Assembly (NCBI RefSeq): GCF_025354735.1
Contig: NZ_JANXMI010000257.1
Span: forward strand, 1-34,305
Length of the DNA stretch: 34,305 nt
Reading direction: 5' to 3'
Origin: Rugamonas sp.
GTDB taxonomy: Bacteria; Pseudomonadota; Gammaproteobacteria; Burkholderiales; Burkholderiaceae_D
The translations under genes and the position numbers were made by a program. The notes under the pieces are model-generated. The model was not told where the DNA came from and made no database searches. It saw only the letters and a program-made list of their open reading frames with translations. Of this stretch, positions 8,053-14,992 are shown piece by piece; the stretch's first letter is position 1, and every line of letters starts with the position of its first letter.

Positions 8053-8070
8053 TCTCCCGTTTTCGGGAGA
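8053..8070 (-). promoter_or_regulatory. Hairpin containing the methyltransferase ribosome binding site
   Basis: TCTCCCG (8053-8059) and CGGGAGA (8064-8070) form a perfect 7-bp inverted repeat with a 4-nt spacer. Read on the minus strand, the 3' arm ends in GGGAGA, the probable ribosome binding site of the ATG at 8044. The hairpin forms fully only in transcripts that start upstream of about 8070. Confidence 0.5.
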
Positions 8071-8072
8071 GA

Positions 8073-8104
8073 AGTTTAACTGTTTGACGTCTAGACGTCA
8101 AACA
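8073..8104 (-). promoter_or_regulatory. Methyltransferase promoter overlapped by a 24-bp perfect palindrome
   Basis: 8081-8104 is a perfect palindrome with half-site TGTTTGACGTCT. Read on the minus strand, TTGACG inside it can be a -35 box, and TAAACT (8073-8078) a -10 box, with 17 bp between them. A protein bound to the palindrome would block the promoter. The palindrome contains GACGTC, TCTAGA and CTAG, any of which could also be a methylation target. Confidence 0.6.
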
Positions 8105-8405
8105 AGTTCACATGAAAAATCACAAACCGTGACATATATTTCATTCAGTTTGTCCGAGCCACGACCACCTCGAAAAAACATGCGGGATTTGCGACAGCGG
8201 CATCTCCGGCAAGCTTACCTCCGTATCGGCGCTTGCGACGACCGCAAGCAAATGGACCAGATTTCATGCGAGCGGCACTGTGAGCATGCTGCTGGCTAGG
8301 CGCGCCCACCTCAATGCCAAATCTTGCGCCTACTCGCGGTGATGGCGCGAAAATTTCCGTCTGTCCAACCACAACGAGGGCGCCAAATGAACCGCGCCTC
8401 CACAC
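8105..8405. other. Unassigned stretch between methyltransferase and IS OrfA
   Basis: No gene recognised. The minus strand is open for about 85 codons (FGALVVVGQTEIFAPSPRV is one readable piece), but it has no ribosome binding site or family I can name. It may be a gene remnant or IS flank. Confidence 0.35.
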
Positions 8406-8693
8406 ATGCCAAGAGAAAAACGAACGCGCTATCCGCTGGAATTCAGGATCGAGGCGATCCAGCTAGTGCGCAGTGGCCAGACTATCGCAGCGGCGGCAAG
8501 AATACGGGGGATCGCCCGCAACACGCTGAGCAACTGGGTGAAGGCCGAGATACACGGCAACCTGACGGAAGTGCCGAGTCGGTCGTTGGACGGCGAGGAT
8601 ACGGAGGTCAGCAGATTGCGAACGGAACTGGCGCGTGTGACGATGGAGCGCGACATGCTTATCAAGCTCGTCATCTACTTCGCCAAGGTCTAG
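8406..8693 (+). mobile_element. IS3-family transposase OrfA
   Basis: A 95-residue protein with the IS3/IS911 OrfA layout. The N-terminal helix-turn-helix reads YPLEFRIEAIQLV...AAARIRGIARNTLSNWVK. The C-terminal leucine-zipper-like helix EVSRLRTELARVTMERDMLIKL ends in YFAKV. OrfA binds the terminal repeats and is normally fused to OrfB by a -1 frameshift. No OrfB (DDE domain) follows; the sequence turns into unrelated DNA. The element is therefore truncated and cannot move alone. An OrfB C-terminal remnant lies 13 kb away at 21505, but I cannot show that it belongs to the same copy. Inverted repeats were not identified. Confidence 0.85.
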
Positions 8694-8863
8694 CTATGAC
8701 GAACATGTTTCCAACGCAGCGTGGCACTTGAGCGCGGATCGCCGCCGGGCGAATCCGCCGCGATTTCTGGCATATATGATGTTATTGGTGGGATCGAACC
8801 GAAGTCCCTGGCCGGTGCCGCACCCGGCCCTTCGGTTGTCACCCCGCTCACGCAGCCATCCCA

Positions 8864-9316
8864 TCAATGTCGCTTGTTGCCCTGCTCGTCGAGCACGCAG
8901 CGCACGATATTTTCGACCAACCGCACATTGGACGGAGACAGGCGAGTCAGGAGTTCGACCACTGACACTAGCGCCGCCTGATCCTGCCCGACGAGAATCA
9001 CGCCAGTGTGAGGGCCAACTTCATCATCTGCCGCCTCACTCGACTTCGTCGCCTTGCGCGCTCCCGTCCCGAAGCGCAGCCATTGCGGCGACACGCCAAG
9101 CCAATCAGCAAGTCCAACCAGCTTTGCTTGCGTCGGTATCGCATCGGCAAGCAACCACTTCCTGACGGTCTGCGCTGCGACCTTCGTAGCCGGGTAGCGC
9201 TCGTTGAATTCGTTCGCAATCTGCGTCGGGCTGGAGATAGGCAGCCCGATGCGGATGAACTCCTTCTTCAGTCGTGCGCTGAACTGCTGCCTTAGCTTTT
9301 CGTTGGTCATTTCCAT
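8864..9316 (-). CDS. Phage-type HTH transcriptional repressor
   Basis: About 150 residues. The N-terminal 70 residues (EKLRQQFSARLKKEF...TQIANEFNERYP...VAAQTVRKWLLADAIP...LADWLGVSPQWL) form a lambda-repressor-like helix-turn-helix. They are followed by a hydrophilic linker and a short helical C-terminus (VVELLTRLSPSNVRLVENIV) that may dimerise. No LexA-type peptidase residues are visible. The gene is transcribed away from the element gene at 9493, and the shared intergenic region holds inverted AGTAAC/GTTACT half-sites, so autorepression and control of the divergent gene are likely. The start is uncertain: ATGs at 9316 and 9310 are both plausible and neither has a good ribosome binding site. 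Confidence 0.75.
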   Translation of the reverse strand: MEMTNEKLRQQFSARLKKEFIRIGLPISSPTQIANEFNERYPATKVAAQTVRKWLLADAIPTQAKLVGLADWLGVSPQWLRFGTGARKATKSSEAADDEVGPHTGVILVGQDQAALVSVVELLTRLSPSNVRLVENIVRCVLDEQGNKRH

Positions 9317-9341
9317 AACGCAGGACGCTACCAACTACGCC

Positions 9342-9393
9342 AGTAACTCTACAGAACTATTAAGTTTGCGTAGTAACGTATAGTTACTATAAA
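9342..9393. promoter_or_regulatory. Probable operator and promoter between repressor and 9493 gene
   Basis: TAGTAAC (9371-9377) and GTTACTA (9383-9389) form a perfect 7-bp inverted repeat with a 5-bp spacer. A further AGTAACT half-site lies at 9342-9348. TATAAA (9388-9393) could be a -10 box for the rightward gene. The region is much more AT-rich than its surroundings. Confidence 0.6.
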
Positions 9394-9492
9394 ATATTTC
9401 CACATGGCACCCTCCCGCCCCGGAGAAGCAGTTTCGCAACCAGCGTCGCCATGCGTGGCGACTCCATTCACGCCCTCAAGGAAAAAGACCTA

Positions 9493-11241
9493 ATGACCAG
9501 ATTTTCCCTCAACAAAAACGAAATCTCCGTGGCCCCCGAACGAGAGGCCTACAACGCCATCCGACGCAAGTACCAAGCCTTCGCAGAAAGCGCAGCCGAT
9601 GATTTTTCAAGCGCGTACGCCGACAACTTCAAGAACATTAAGGACGTGCACGAAAACTGTACCGACGTCGCCCTTGGCCTATTGATGCCGGTCGTGGAAG
9701 AAGCAATTCGCGATTTGGCAACCCAAGGCATTTACGATGTGAACACCGACGAATTCGGGGAATATTTTTCCGGCCACTTCACTTGGCACGATGACTTCGC
9801 CGTCATTGACGACAAGTACACGACAATCATCAAGAAGACTGCAGATCTGGATGCATCCCGAACACAACGCCGTGAAGATCGTGGCCGCGTCATTGGCGGT
9901 GGCTTCGGATTGAGCGGCGCGGCCAAAGGCATAGCGACCGCAGGTGCCGCGAACATGCTCTTTGGCGCAGTTCACGGCGGCTTCAACCTGTTGGCGAAGG
10001 GCGCTACTGGCCTTGCAAACATGGCGAGTGAGAGTGCCATTTTCTCTGATCCAGCAACGAAGTCACATCTGACAAATGCCGTCTATCAAGTGGTCTTCAA
10101 TACCCACTTTGCGCTCATCGTCGCACTCAACGACAAGCTGGCGACCAGCATCACGGGCTACGTTTCCGAAGATGCCGCAGCCAAGGCCGCGCGCCTACTT
10201 GAGAACATCGGAAAGGGCCGAATCCCAAATGAGGCCGTGACCAGTATGCTCATTGAGGCGTTCAGTCTCAACCCGTACGACGAGGGGTTCTATACCCAGT
10301 GGCTCAAGATGTACGGCGACAAAAATGGCGAACTGGAAGCGCTCGAAAACCATTTCGGCGTCTACGTTTCGACTAAGGCAAAGAAAGACCTCATCGCGGC
10401 ACGCAAGGCGTCGTTGGATCTGTCAACACCTGATGCATGCAGACAAAGCCTGGATGCTTTGGAAGCATACGCGGTATCTATCGGATACCGTGGATTCGCC
10501 TCCGAAAAAGCAGACATCCTGGCGCTCTCGTCGGCGCTTGATCGGAACCGTCGAACCGTGAGCGGAATTACCTATTCGACGGTGCATGAGGCCAGCGCTG
10601 CACTAGATGAAGCAGCTAGAACCGTCAAAGGCGTCGTCTACCCCTCGCAAGCAAAAGCTGATGAGGAGCGGGCGAGGAAGTCCGTGGGTATCGGGTTGGG
10701 CATCGCTATATTCATGGTTCCCTATATCGCAGCGTTTTTCACCTTGCGCAAAGGATATAGCAAGAGCGTTCGCATCATCGCGTTTGGATGGGCTGTCAGC
10801 ATATTTGCCCTCTTCCTGTTTGGCCCTACTAAGCAAAATGCCATTCCTGCTGTCGATGCGAAACCGGCGACGGAAAGTGCAGCACCTGCCGCAGCACCAT
10901 TGCCGGCACCTGCTACAGCAGCGGAGCCGGCCCCGCAAAACGCCTCAGCGTTGGACCATTGGCAGCAACTCGCGGACGAAGGCAACGCCAAAGCACAGGT
11001 CAGTATTGGATCAGCTTATGCGAGTGGGAATGGCGTCCCGAAGGATATCGCTAAAGCGGCAGAGTGGTATCAGAAGGCCGCAGCGCAGGGAGAATCTGAC
11101 GCCCAGTTCAACCTTGCTCGAATGTACGAAAGCGGCGAGGGCATGCCGCAAGACGCAGCCAAGGCCGACGAGCTATATCAGATGGCGGCAGCGCAAGGGA
11201 ATATCAACGCGCTCGCTGTCGTCAACAGCAAACCAAAGTAG
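9493..11241 (+). CDS. Large membrane protein with glycine-rich segment and C-terminal Sel1 repeats
   Basis: A 582-residue protein. Residues 1-130 are mostly helical and soluble. At about 133-180 a Gly/Ala-rich segment (GGGFGLSGAAKG...AGAANMLFGAVHGG) resembles glycine-zipper membrane-inserting stretches. Two TM helices lie at about 397-417 and 426-445, then an Ala/Pro-rich linker to about 487. Two to three Sel1/TPR-like repeats follow (GNAKAQVSIGSAYASGNGV; ESDAQFNLARMYESGEGM). Sel1 repeats mediate protein-protein contacts. This is the first gene rightward of the repressor. I chose the ATG at 9493, which has AAGGA about 10 nt upstream, over an earlier in-frame start at 9451. I do not recognise the whole protein. 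The membrane region with a repeat domain suggests a surface or envelope-associated role, but no function can be assigned. Confidence 0.75.
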   Translation: MTRFSLNKNEISVAPEREAYNAIRRKYQAFAESAADDFSSAYADNFKNIKDVHENCTDVALGLLMPVVEEAIRDLATQGIYDVNTDEFGEYFSGHFTWHDDFAVIDDKYTTIIKKTADLDASRTQRREDRGRVIGGGFGLSGAAKGIATAGAANMLFGAVHGGFNLLAKGATGLANMASESAIFSDPATKSHLTNAVYQVVFNTHFALIVALNDKLATSITGYVSEDAAAKAARLLENIGKGRIPNEAVTSMLIEAFSLNPYDEGFYTQWLKMYGDKNGELEALENHFGVYVSTKAKKDLIAARKASLDLSTPDACRQSLDALEAYAVSIGYRGFASEKADILALSSALDRNRRTVSGITYSTVHEASAALDEAARTVKGVVYPSQAKADEERARKSVGIGLGIAIFMVPYIAAFFTLRKGYSKSVRIIAFGWAVSIFALFLFGPTKQNAIPAVDAKPATESAAPAAAPLPAPATAAEPAPQNASALDHWQQLADEGNAKAQVSIGSAYASGNGVPKDIAKAAEWYQKAAAQGESDAQFNLARMYESGEGMPQDAAKADELYQMAAAQGNINALAVVNSKPK

Positions 11242-11362
11242 GTACACCCGGCGACACGTAGGGCCGCACCTGTTCGGCCCCACGTTCCATGACACGCCGA
11301 ATCGAAGCCACTTTACTGTATATATCATTTATACGGTTACGACCGAATCAAACCGCCCGTCC

Positions 11363-11399
11363 AAAGCCCGACGCCCCTGCCATGGCTTCGGGCTTTTTT
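11363..11399 (+). terminator. Rho-independent terminator
   Basis: Arms AAAGCCCGA (11363-11371) and TCGGGCTTT (11388-11396) with a run of T. It ends transcription from the Sel1-protein gene. A smaller hairpin (GGGCCG/CGGCCC, 11261-11280) lies between the gene and the terminator. Confidence 0.8.
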
Positions 11400-11430
11400 C
11401 ATTTCAATTCACATTAAGGAAATACCGACC

Positions 11431-11598
11431 ATGTTCAAGGTTACTGCATCGCCGACTTTCGAATTATCAAGCAACCGTAACCCCAAGCCCTCAACGAACG
11501 GCCTTCCGATACGCGTCAGCGCCGGACTGGTAGGCTTCAAGAACACGTTTCTGCCTCGATCACTCGACCTGGCGGTGACCATCAAGTACCGTCGATAG
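11431..11598 (+). CDS. Small 55-residue hypothetical protein
   Basis: ATG to TAG, with AAGGAA about 11 nt before the start. The product is basic and rich in polar residues (FKVTASPTFELSSNRNPK, ending DLAVTIKYRR), with alternating hydrophobic residues that suggest a small beta structure. It sits between two terminator-like hairpins, so it is probably a separate transcription unit. No family recognised. Confidence 0.5.
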   Translation: MFKVTASPTFELSSNRNPKPSTNGLPIRVSAGLVGFKNTFLPRSLDLAVTIKYRR

Positions 11599-11682
11599 GG
11601 GCGGCGCGCACGCCGTGGCGAACAGCCATCCAAGGTGATCGGGCGTCGTGCCAAATTGCCGACAATTCCGCACCAGTCCATG

Positions 11683-11719
11683 AAGCCCCTGACATGCTAA
11701 ATGTCACGGGGCTTTTCTT
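11683..11719 (+). terminator. Terminator-like hairpin
   Basis: AAGCCCC plus TGACAT pairs with ATGTCA plus GGGGCTT around GCTAA, with one bulged C, followed by TTTTCTTATT. It separates the 55-residue gene from the 11751 gene. Confidence 0.75.
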
Positions 11720-11750
11720 ATTCACCCCGATATTACAGATGGAGAACTCC

Positions 11751-12362
11751 ATGAGCAAAACTACTTTCCCAAATAAGCCGTCCGCAAACGTCCAGTCGTC
11801 CGAAGCCCCCGGCTCAGATAGTCCAGCCACCAGCAGCGAAACCGCCCAAACACCAATGACGCCATTCTGGCTTCTCAGTGCAGGTCAAGCCAAGAAATTG
11901 GGTCAGCAAAGTACTGGCCTCCTCAGCTATCACGTTCTAGCCGACCACCAGCGCCGTGACGTTCTTATCGCGGTAACGGCGAATGACGGTGGAGGATTCT
12001 TTAGCCGCGAGCGCGTCAACTTCCGGGTAATTGAGACCTGCCTGGAGAAGTACAAGTCGGGCCTGCCGTTCGTATCGAAGGCGCTCAAGGAAGCTTTCAT
12101 TTCCAAATCGGCGAACAACGCCGGGTTCATTGTCGCCGTGCTACGTTCACTCGGCCTACTGGGGCCAGCACTGGAAGTATCAACGCAACATGTCATGGTT
12201 GGTGATTGGGCAGCATGGCAGCAAAAAATGCTCGCAGAGACCGGCACGCCAATCGAGTTAGTGGCTGAAATTGATGCCGAAAAATTGATCGAAGCTGCAC
12301 CTGCAGCGGGTCATAAGGAACACAAGCAAACTCTCGGCATCGCCGCCAAAAAGTCACCATAA
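11751..12362 (+). CDS. Hypothetical island protein, first gene of the nucleotidyltransferase pair
   Basis: A 203-residue protein starting MSKTTFPN; GGAG lies 7 nt before this ATG, which is why I prefer it to an in-frame ATG at 11694 that would lie inside the terminator hairpin. The first 45 residues are Ser/Pro/Thr-rich and likely disordered. Residues 50-170 form a mixed alpha/beta domain (FWLLSAGQAKKLG; DVLIAVTANDGGGFFSRERV; FIVAVLRSLGLLGPAL). Its stop codon overlaps the start of the next gene (TAATG), so the two are translationally coupled and probably act together. No family recognised. Confidence 0.6.
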   Translation: MSKTTFPNKPSANVQSSEAPGSDSPATSSETAQTPMTPFWLLSAGQAKKLGQQSTGLLSYHVLADHQRRDVLIAVTANDGGGFFSRERVNFRVIETCLEKYKSGLPFVSKALKEAFISKSANNAGFIVAVLRSLGLLGPALEVSTQHVMVGDWAAWQQKMLAETGTPIELVAEIDAEKLIEAAPAAGHKEHKQTLGIAAKKSP

Positions 12363-12937
12363 TGACCCGCGTATCGATGAACGCCGGGCCGCACCTCGCC
12401 ACGCTCGCCGAATCCGAGCGGTTGCCGCAAGGGCTGCTGCACTGGATGATCAATGTCCACGGCCTCTATATCTACGGCGGTCTGCTGAAAAGAATCATCG
12501 ATGAAACTTCAAGCGTCCCCTTGGGCGACGTTGATGTTATCGCGCTCGACGCCAAGGTCATGCAGGTCATGACCGAACGCTTCGGGATCGTCTTCAGAAG
12601 GGTGCACACGACCAGCACGCACATGCACTACTTCATCGGCAAGGCCGGGCGTGGCAACAACAAGATCATCCACCTCGTGCTGCTTCGCTCACATGAGCAG
12701 GCGATGCGCTACATCATGAACAACCAGTTCAACATCGATCGCCTTGCTCTCTCCAACCACCATATTTTCTTCGATCCAAAATGTGGCCTCGACGCGATCT
12801 GCAATGCGATCCGAGCCAAGCGCGCCACCCGCATCCAGGGTGCGCGCGACATGACCCTCTTCGCAAAAAATCGACAGCAAATCGAACGCCACTACTCAAT
12901 GCGCCTCAGGCGCAAGGGGTACATCGTCATCGACTGA
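12362..12937 (+). CDS. Stand-alone nucleotidyltransferase-fold protein (CCA-adding / poly(A) polymerase-like head)
   Basis: A 191-residue protein with a readable class II nucleotidyltransferase pattern. GG lies at 39-40 in YIYGGLLKR, followed by the carboxylate pair D56-V-D58 (GDVDVI). A segment at 123-144 (FNIDRLAL...FFDPKCGLDAI) matches the layout of the conserved 'DFTINALA...DPxGGLxDL' region of CCA-adding enzymes and poly(A) polymerases. The neck, body and tail domains of those enzymes are absent. This suggests a minimal transferase that would add nucleotides to an RNA, protein or small molecule; the substrate is unknown. The gene is coupled to the upstream one by TAATG overlap. A later ATG (codon 6) is an alternative start. 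The family call is by motif only. Confidence 0.55.
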   Translation: MTRVSMNAGPHLATLAESERLPQGLLHWMINVHGLYIYGGLLKRIIDETSSVPLGDVDVIALDAKVMQVMTERFGIVFRRVHTTSTHMHYFIGKAGRGNNKIIHLVLLRSHEQAMRYIMNNQFNIDRLALSNHHIFFDPKCGLDAICNAIRAKRATRIQGARDMTLFAKNRQQIERHYSMRLRRKGYIVID

Positions 12938-12972
12938 ATTTTCTAGCCCACCACATCCAACAGGAACCCAGC

Positions 12973-13695
12973 ATGCCCGCAACCATCTACGTTTCCCAAG
13001 CTTCGCTCGACACAATGGCCTTGATTGCGCCGCTCGATTATTACGACCGCTGTACCCTTTCTGACGTTCCAGAGACCGACCCAAGCGGAAGGCCCGGATA
13101 CTATCTCAAGCACCTTGACCACCTGGACGTTTCGGTCCTGCCTGAAGGCGCGCTTATCGCCCTGCATCTTGATGCGGGCGACAGCGCGGTAAGCTTTCCC
13201 GCCGACCTGCGCGGCTGCATATTCGAACATGCTCCCAGCCTTCCCCCTAACTACCACGCGATCATTTCGTACTGGTCAGGTACGACGTTCCATTCGAACG
13301 CGGGCGGTGCCGCGTATTACCAATGTCCGGCACAAACGTATATGGTGTCCCTCGCGCCGCTCCACGCCAATCCAGATCTGATAAGTAGCTGCAACAGCAC
13401 GCCGCTGATCGATGCGCTCGTTTCGGAAGGCATCGTCGTGTCCATTGTCGGACTGCACAGCAAACTCGCCAACGCGTCGGACGACGACTTCGTATCCATC
13501 ATGCTACCGATCGACAGCGACTTGGTTTGCTTGGATAACGGCGGCTTCCTCACCAGTCAACCCTATCGCATCGAAACAGCTCGTGCCGAGCACATCTTCC
13601 TGAAAGTAGGCGACATCAGACAGTCGCCCAACCCAGACGCCATTTACATCGACATCTTGCGATTCGAAGAGCTAGATTATGGCATGTATTATTAA
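12973..13695 (+). CDS. Hypothetical 240-residue acidic protein
   Basis: Start MPATIYVSQASLD, with AGGAA about 8 nt upstream; the frame is open farther upstream but overlaps the preceding gene. The protein is acidic, beta-rich and soluble, with short hydrophobic strands (LPEGALIALHLDAGD; GIVVSIVGLHSKL; FVSIMLPIDSDLVCL) and no TM helix or signal peptide. It lies 35 bp behind the nucleotidyltransferase gene in the same direction and may share its transcript. No family recognised. Confidence 0.6.
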   Translation: MPATIYVSQASLDTMALIAPLDYYDRCTLSDVPETDPSGRPGYYLKHLDHLDVSVLPEGALIALHLDAGDSAVSFPADLRGCIFEHAPSLPPNYHAIISYWSGTTFHSNAGGAAYYQCPAQTYMVSLAPLHANPDLISSCNSTPLIDALVSEGIVVSIVGLHSKLANASDDDFVSIMLPIDSDLVCLDNGGFLTSQPYRIETARAEHIFLKVGDIRQSPNPDAIYIDILRFEELDYGMYY

Positions 13696-13713
13696 TAAGG
13701 CAACAATCAAGCG

Positions 13714-13740
13714 CTGTACCGACCTCAGCGGTCGGCACAG
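13714..13740 (+). other. Intergenic hairpin
   Basis: CTGT-A-CCGACC (13714-13724) pairs with GGTCGG-C-ACAG (13730-13740) around TCAGC, with a single A-C mismatch. No T-tract follows, so it may act as an mRNA processing or attenuation structure before the gene at 13765. Confidence 0.5.
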
Positions 13741-13764
13741 CCTTGCCCCGGAAAAGGAACTGAC

Positions 13765-14079
13765 ATGGCAGACAAGACTTCGCAACAAACACCCCTCCGT
13801 ACAGCACCAGTATTATTCCCTCTCGGCGATCTCGTCGCCACTCCAGACGCGCTAAGCTTGCTGGAGCGTCACCGCATTAACCCGCTATCGCTCGTCGGCC
13901 GTCACCTCCAAGGCGATTGGGGCATCGTCAGCGAGTCGGACAGAAAGGCGAACGACTACGCTCTCAAGTCGGGAAATCGCATCCTATCGAGCTACGCGGT
14001 TGGCGAAAAAGACAGGGTGTGGATCATCAGCACTGCTGATCGAAGCTCCACCTGTATCTTAACCCCAAGCGAATACTGA
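13765..14079 (+). CDS. Conserved plasmid/island-associated protein of unknown function
   Basis: A 104-residue protein with AAGGAA before the ATG. The core reads LFPLGDLVATPDALSLLERH, then HLQGDWG, then DYALKSGNRILSSYAVGEKDRVWIISTADRSSTCILTP. I recognise this as a family often seen as 'plasmid-related protein' on plasmids and integrative elements of proteobacteria: a PLGQ/DL-VATPGAL start, a GDWG motif and a W-I-TEADRS-T-LLPEEY end. Its biochemical role is not known. Its presence supports a mobile-element origin of this stretch. Confidence 0.7.
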   Translation: MADKTSQQTPLRTAPVLFPLGDLVATPDALSLLERHRINPLSLVGRHLQGDWGIVSESDRKANDYALKSGNRILSSYAVGEKDRVWIISTADRSSTCILTPSEY

Positions 14080-14992
14080 TCAAGTCGTTCATCCGGCTTC
14101 TCGGTCATCAAGCCTCCTGCGGAACAAAGCTGGCGCGGCAATACGTGTCAACTTCCTGATGCGGGCAAAGGCGGGGACAAAGCGCCAATAGCGGCATGTC
14201 AGAATGGGTTCCCCAAGGGCAGCGCACGCGCACCAAATTCGCCAGCCTCATCATCACGGTCCGTGACCGTTTACTGCCGATGCGCCAGCGGCGGTATTGC
14301 GCACCGTCTCCATCACGCCCTAGGCTGCGTATAGCTACCGGTTTTCCCACGAAAGCCCGGAGATGGACCGGAGGACGCAAGTGGTTTCCTACACCCGCGT
14401 CCGCCCTACCTCATAGACCGAGTCAGCGCGTGGGACTATGAACATGCCCACAACATGAGCGCACCTAGACCCTGGGATTTCAAAGACGAGCGTCGGCACG
14501 CGGCGGCGTGCCAGCGCTCGCCCTGTCCTGCGCCACCCCGGCCAAATTGCGCAGGATCGCGTTTTTGCTAATGACTAATTCGTTATGGCCGACCAGCAGG
14601 TCCGTTCCAAGTTGAAGTTACGGAGCACGGGACTATTTTCGAAAACAGGTTGACAATATACTTAATTGCGTGAAACAATCGATACCGCTGTGAATTGATT
14701 CTGATGAGCAACAAGGCAGCAACGCCTTCAATGTTGTCGGTCGCGATTACCTACCAAAAAGTCGCTAGAGGCCTCGTCAGAGGCATCGAAGAAAAAATCC
14801 CCCAAACCGCAATTGCTACACCAGTCCGGCGTACGCGACAACCGCGCATGCCATCGCCTCTTTAAAAATTTAGATCTGTACTACCGTGTGCACGGTGTGC
14901 ACGCGGCCTCGTACGGGTACGGCCTATCTACCGGCGCGAACGCATTATGCGTGTCGGTGGCGTGGCCTATTCTCAAAAAGGAAATCCCCACC
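14080..14992. other. Long non-coding region before the integrase
   Basis: No convincing gene in about 900 bp. TTGACA at 14650-14655 is a possible -35 box without a good -10. A perfect tandem 9-bp repeat, GTGTGCACG twice, lies at 14886-14903, each unit holding the palindrome GTGCAC. AAGGAAA about 10 nt before 14993 is the integrase ribosome binding site. A regulatory or arm-site role for this region is possible. Confidence 0.45.

Noticed and set aside
8045..8101. Longer methyltransferase start at 8101
   Set aside because: It would place the promoter palindrome and the hairpin inside the coding region, and no ribosome binding site precedes it.
9008..9295. Plus-strand frame opposite the HTH repressor
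   Set aside because: Antisense shadow of a clear repressor gene, rich in Arg and without a ribosome binding site.
14108..14441. Open frames of 80-90 codons on both strands after the 104-residue gene
   Set aside because: No start signals, Arg-rich shadow-like composition and no recognisable motifs.
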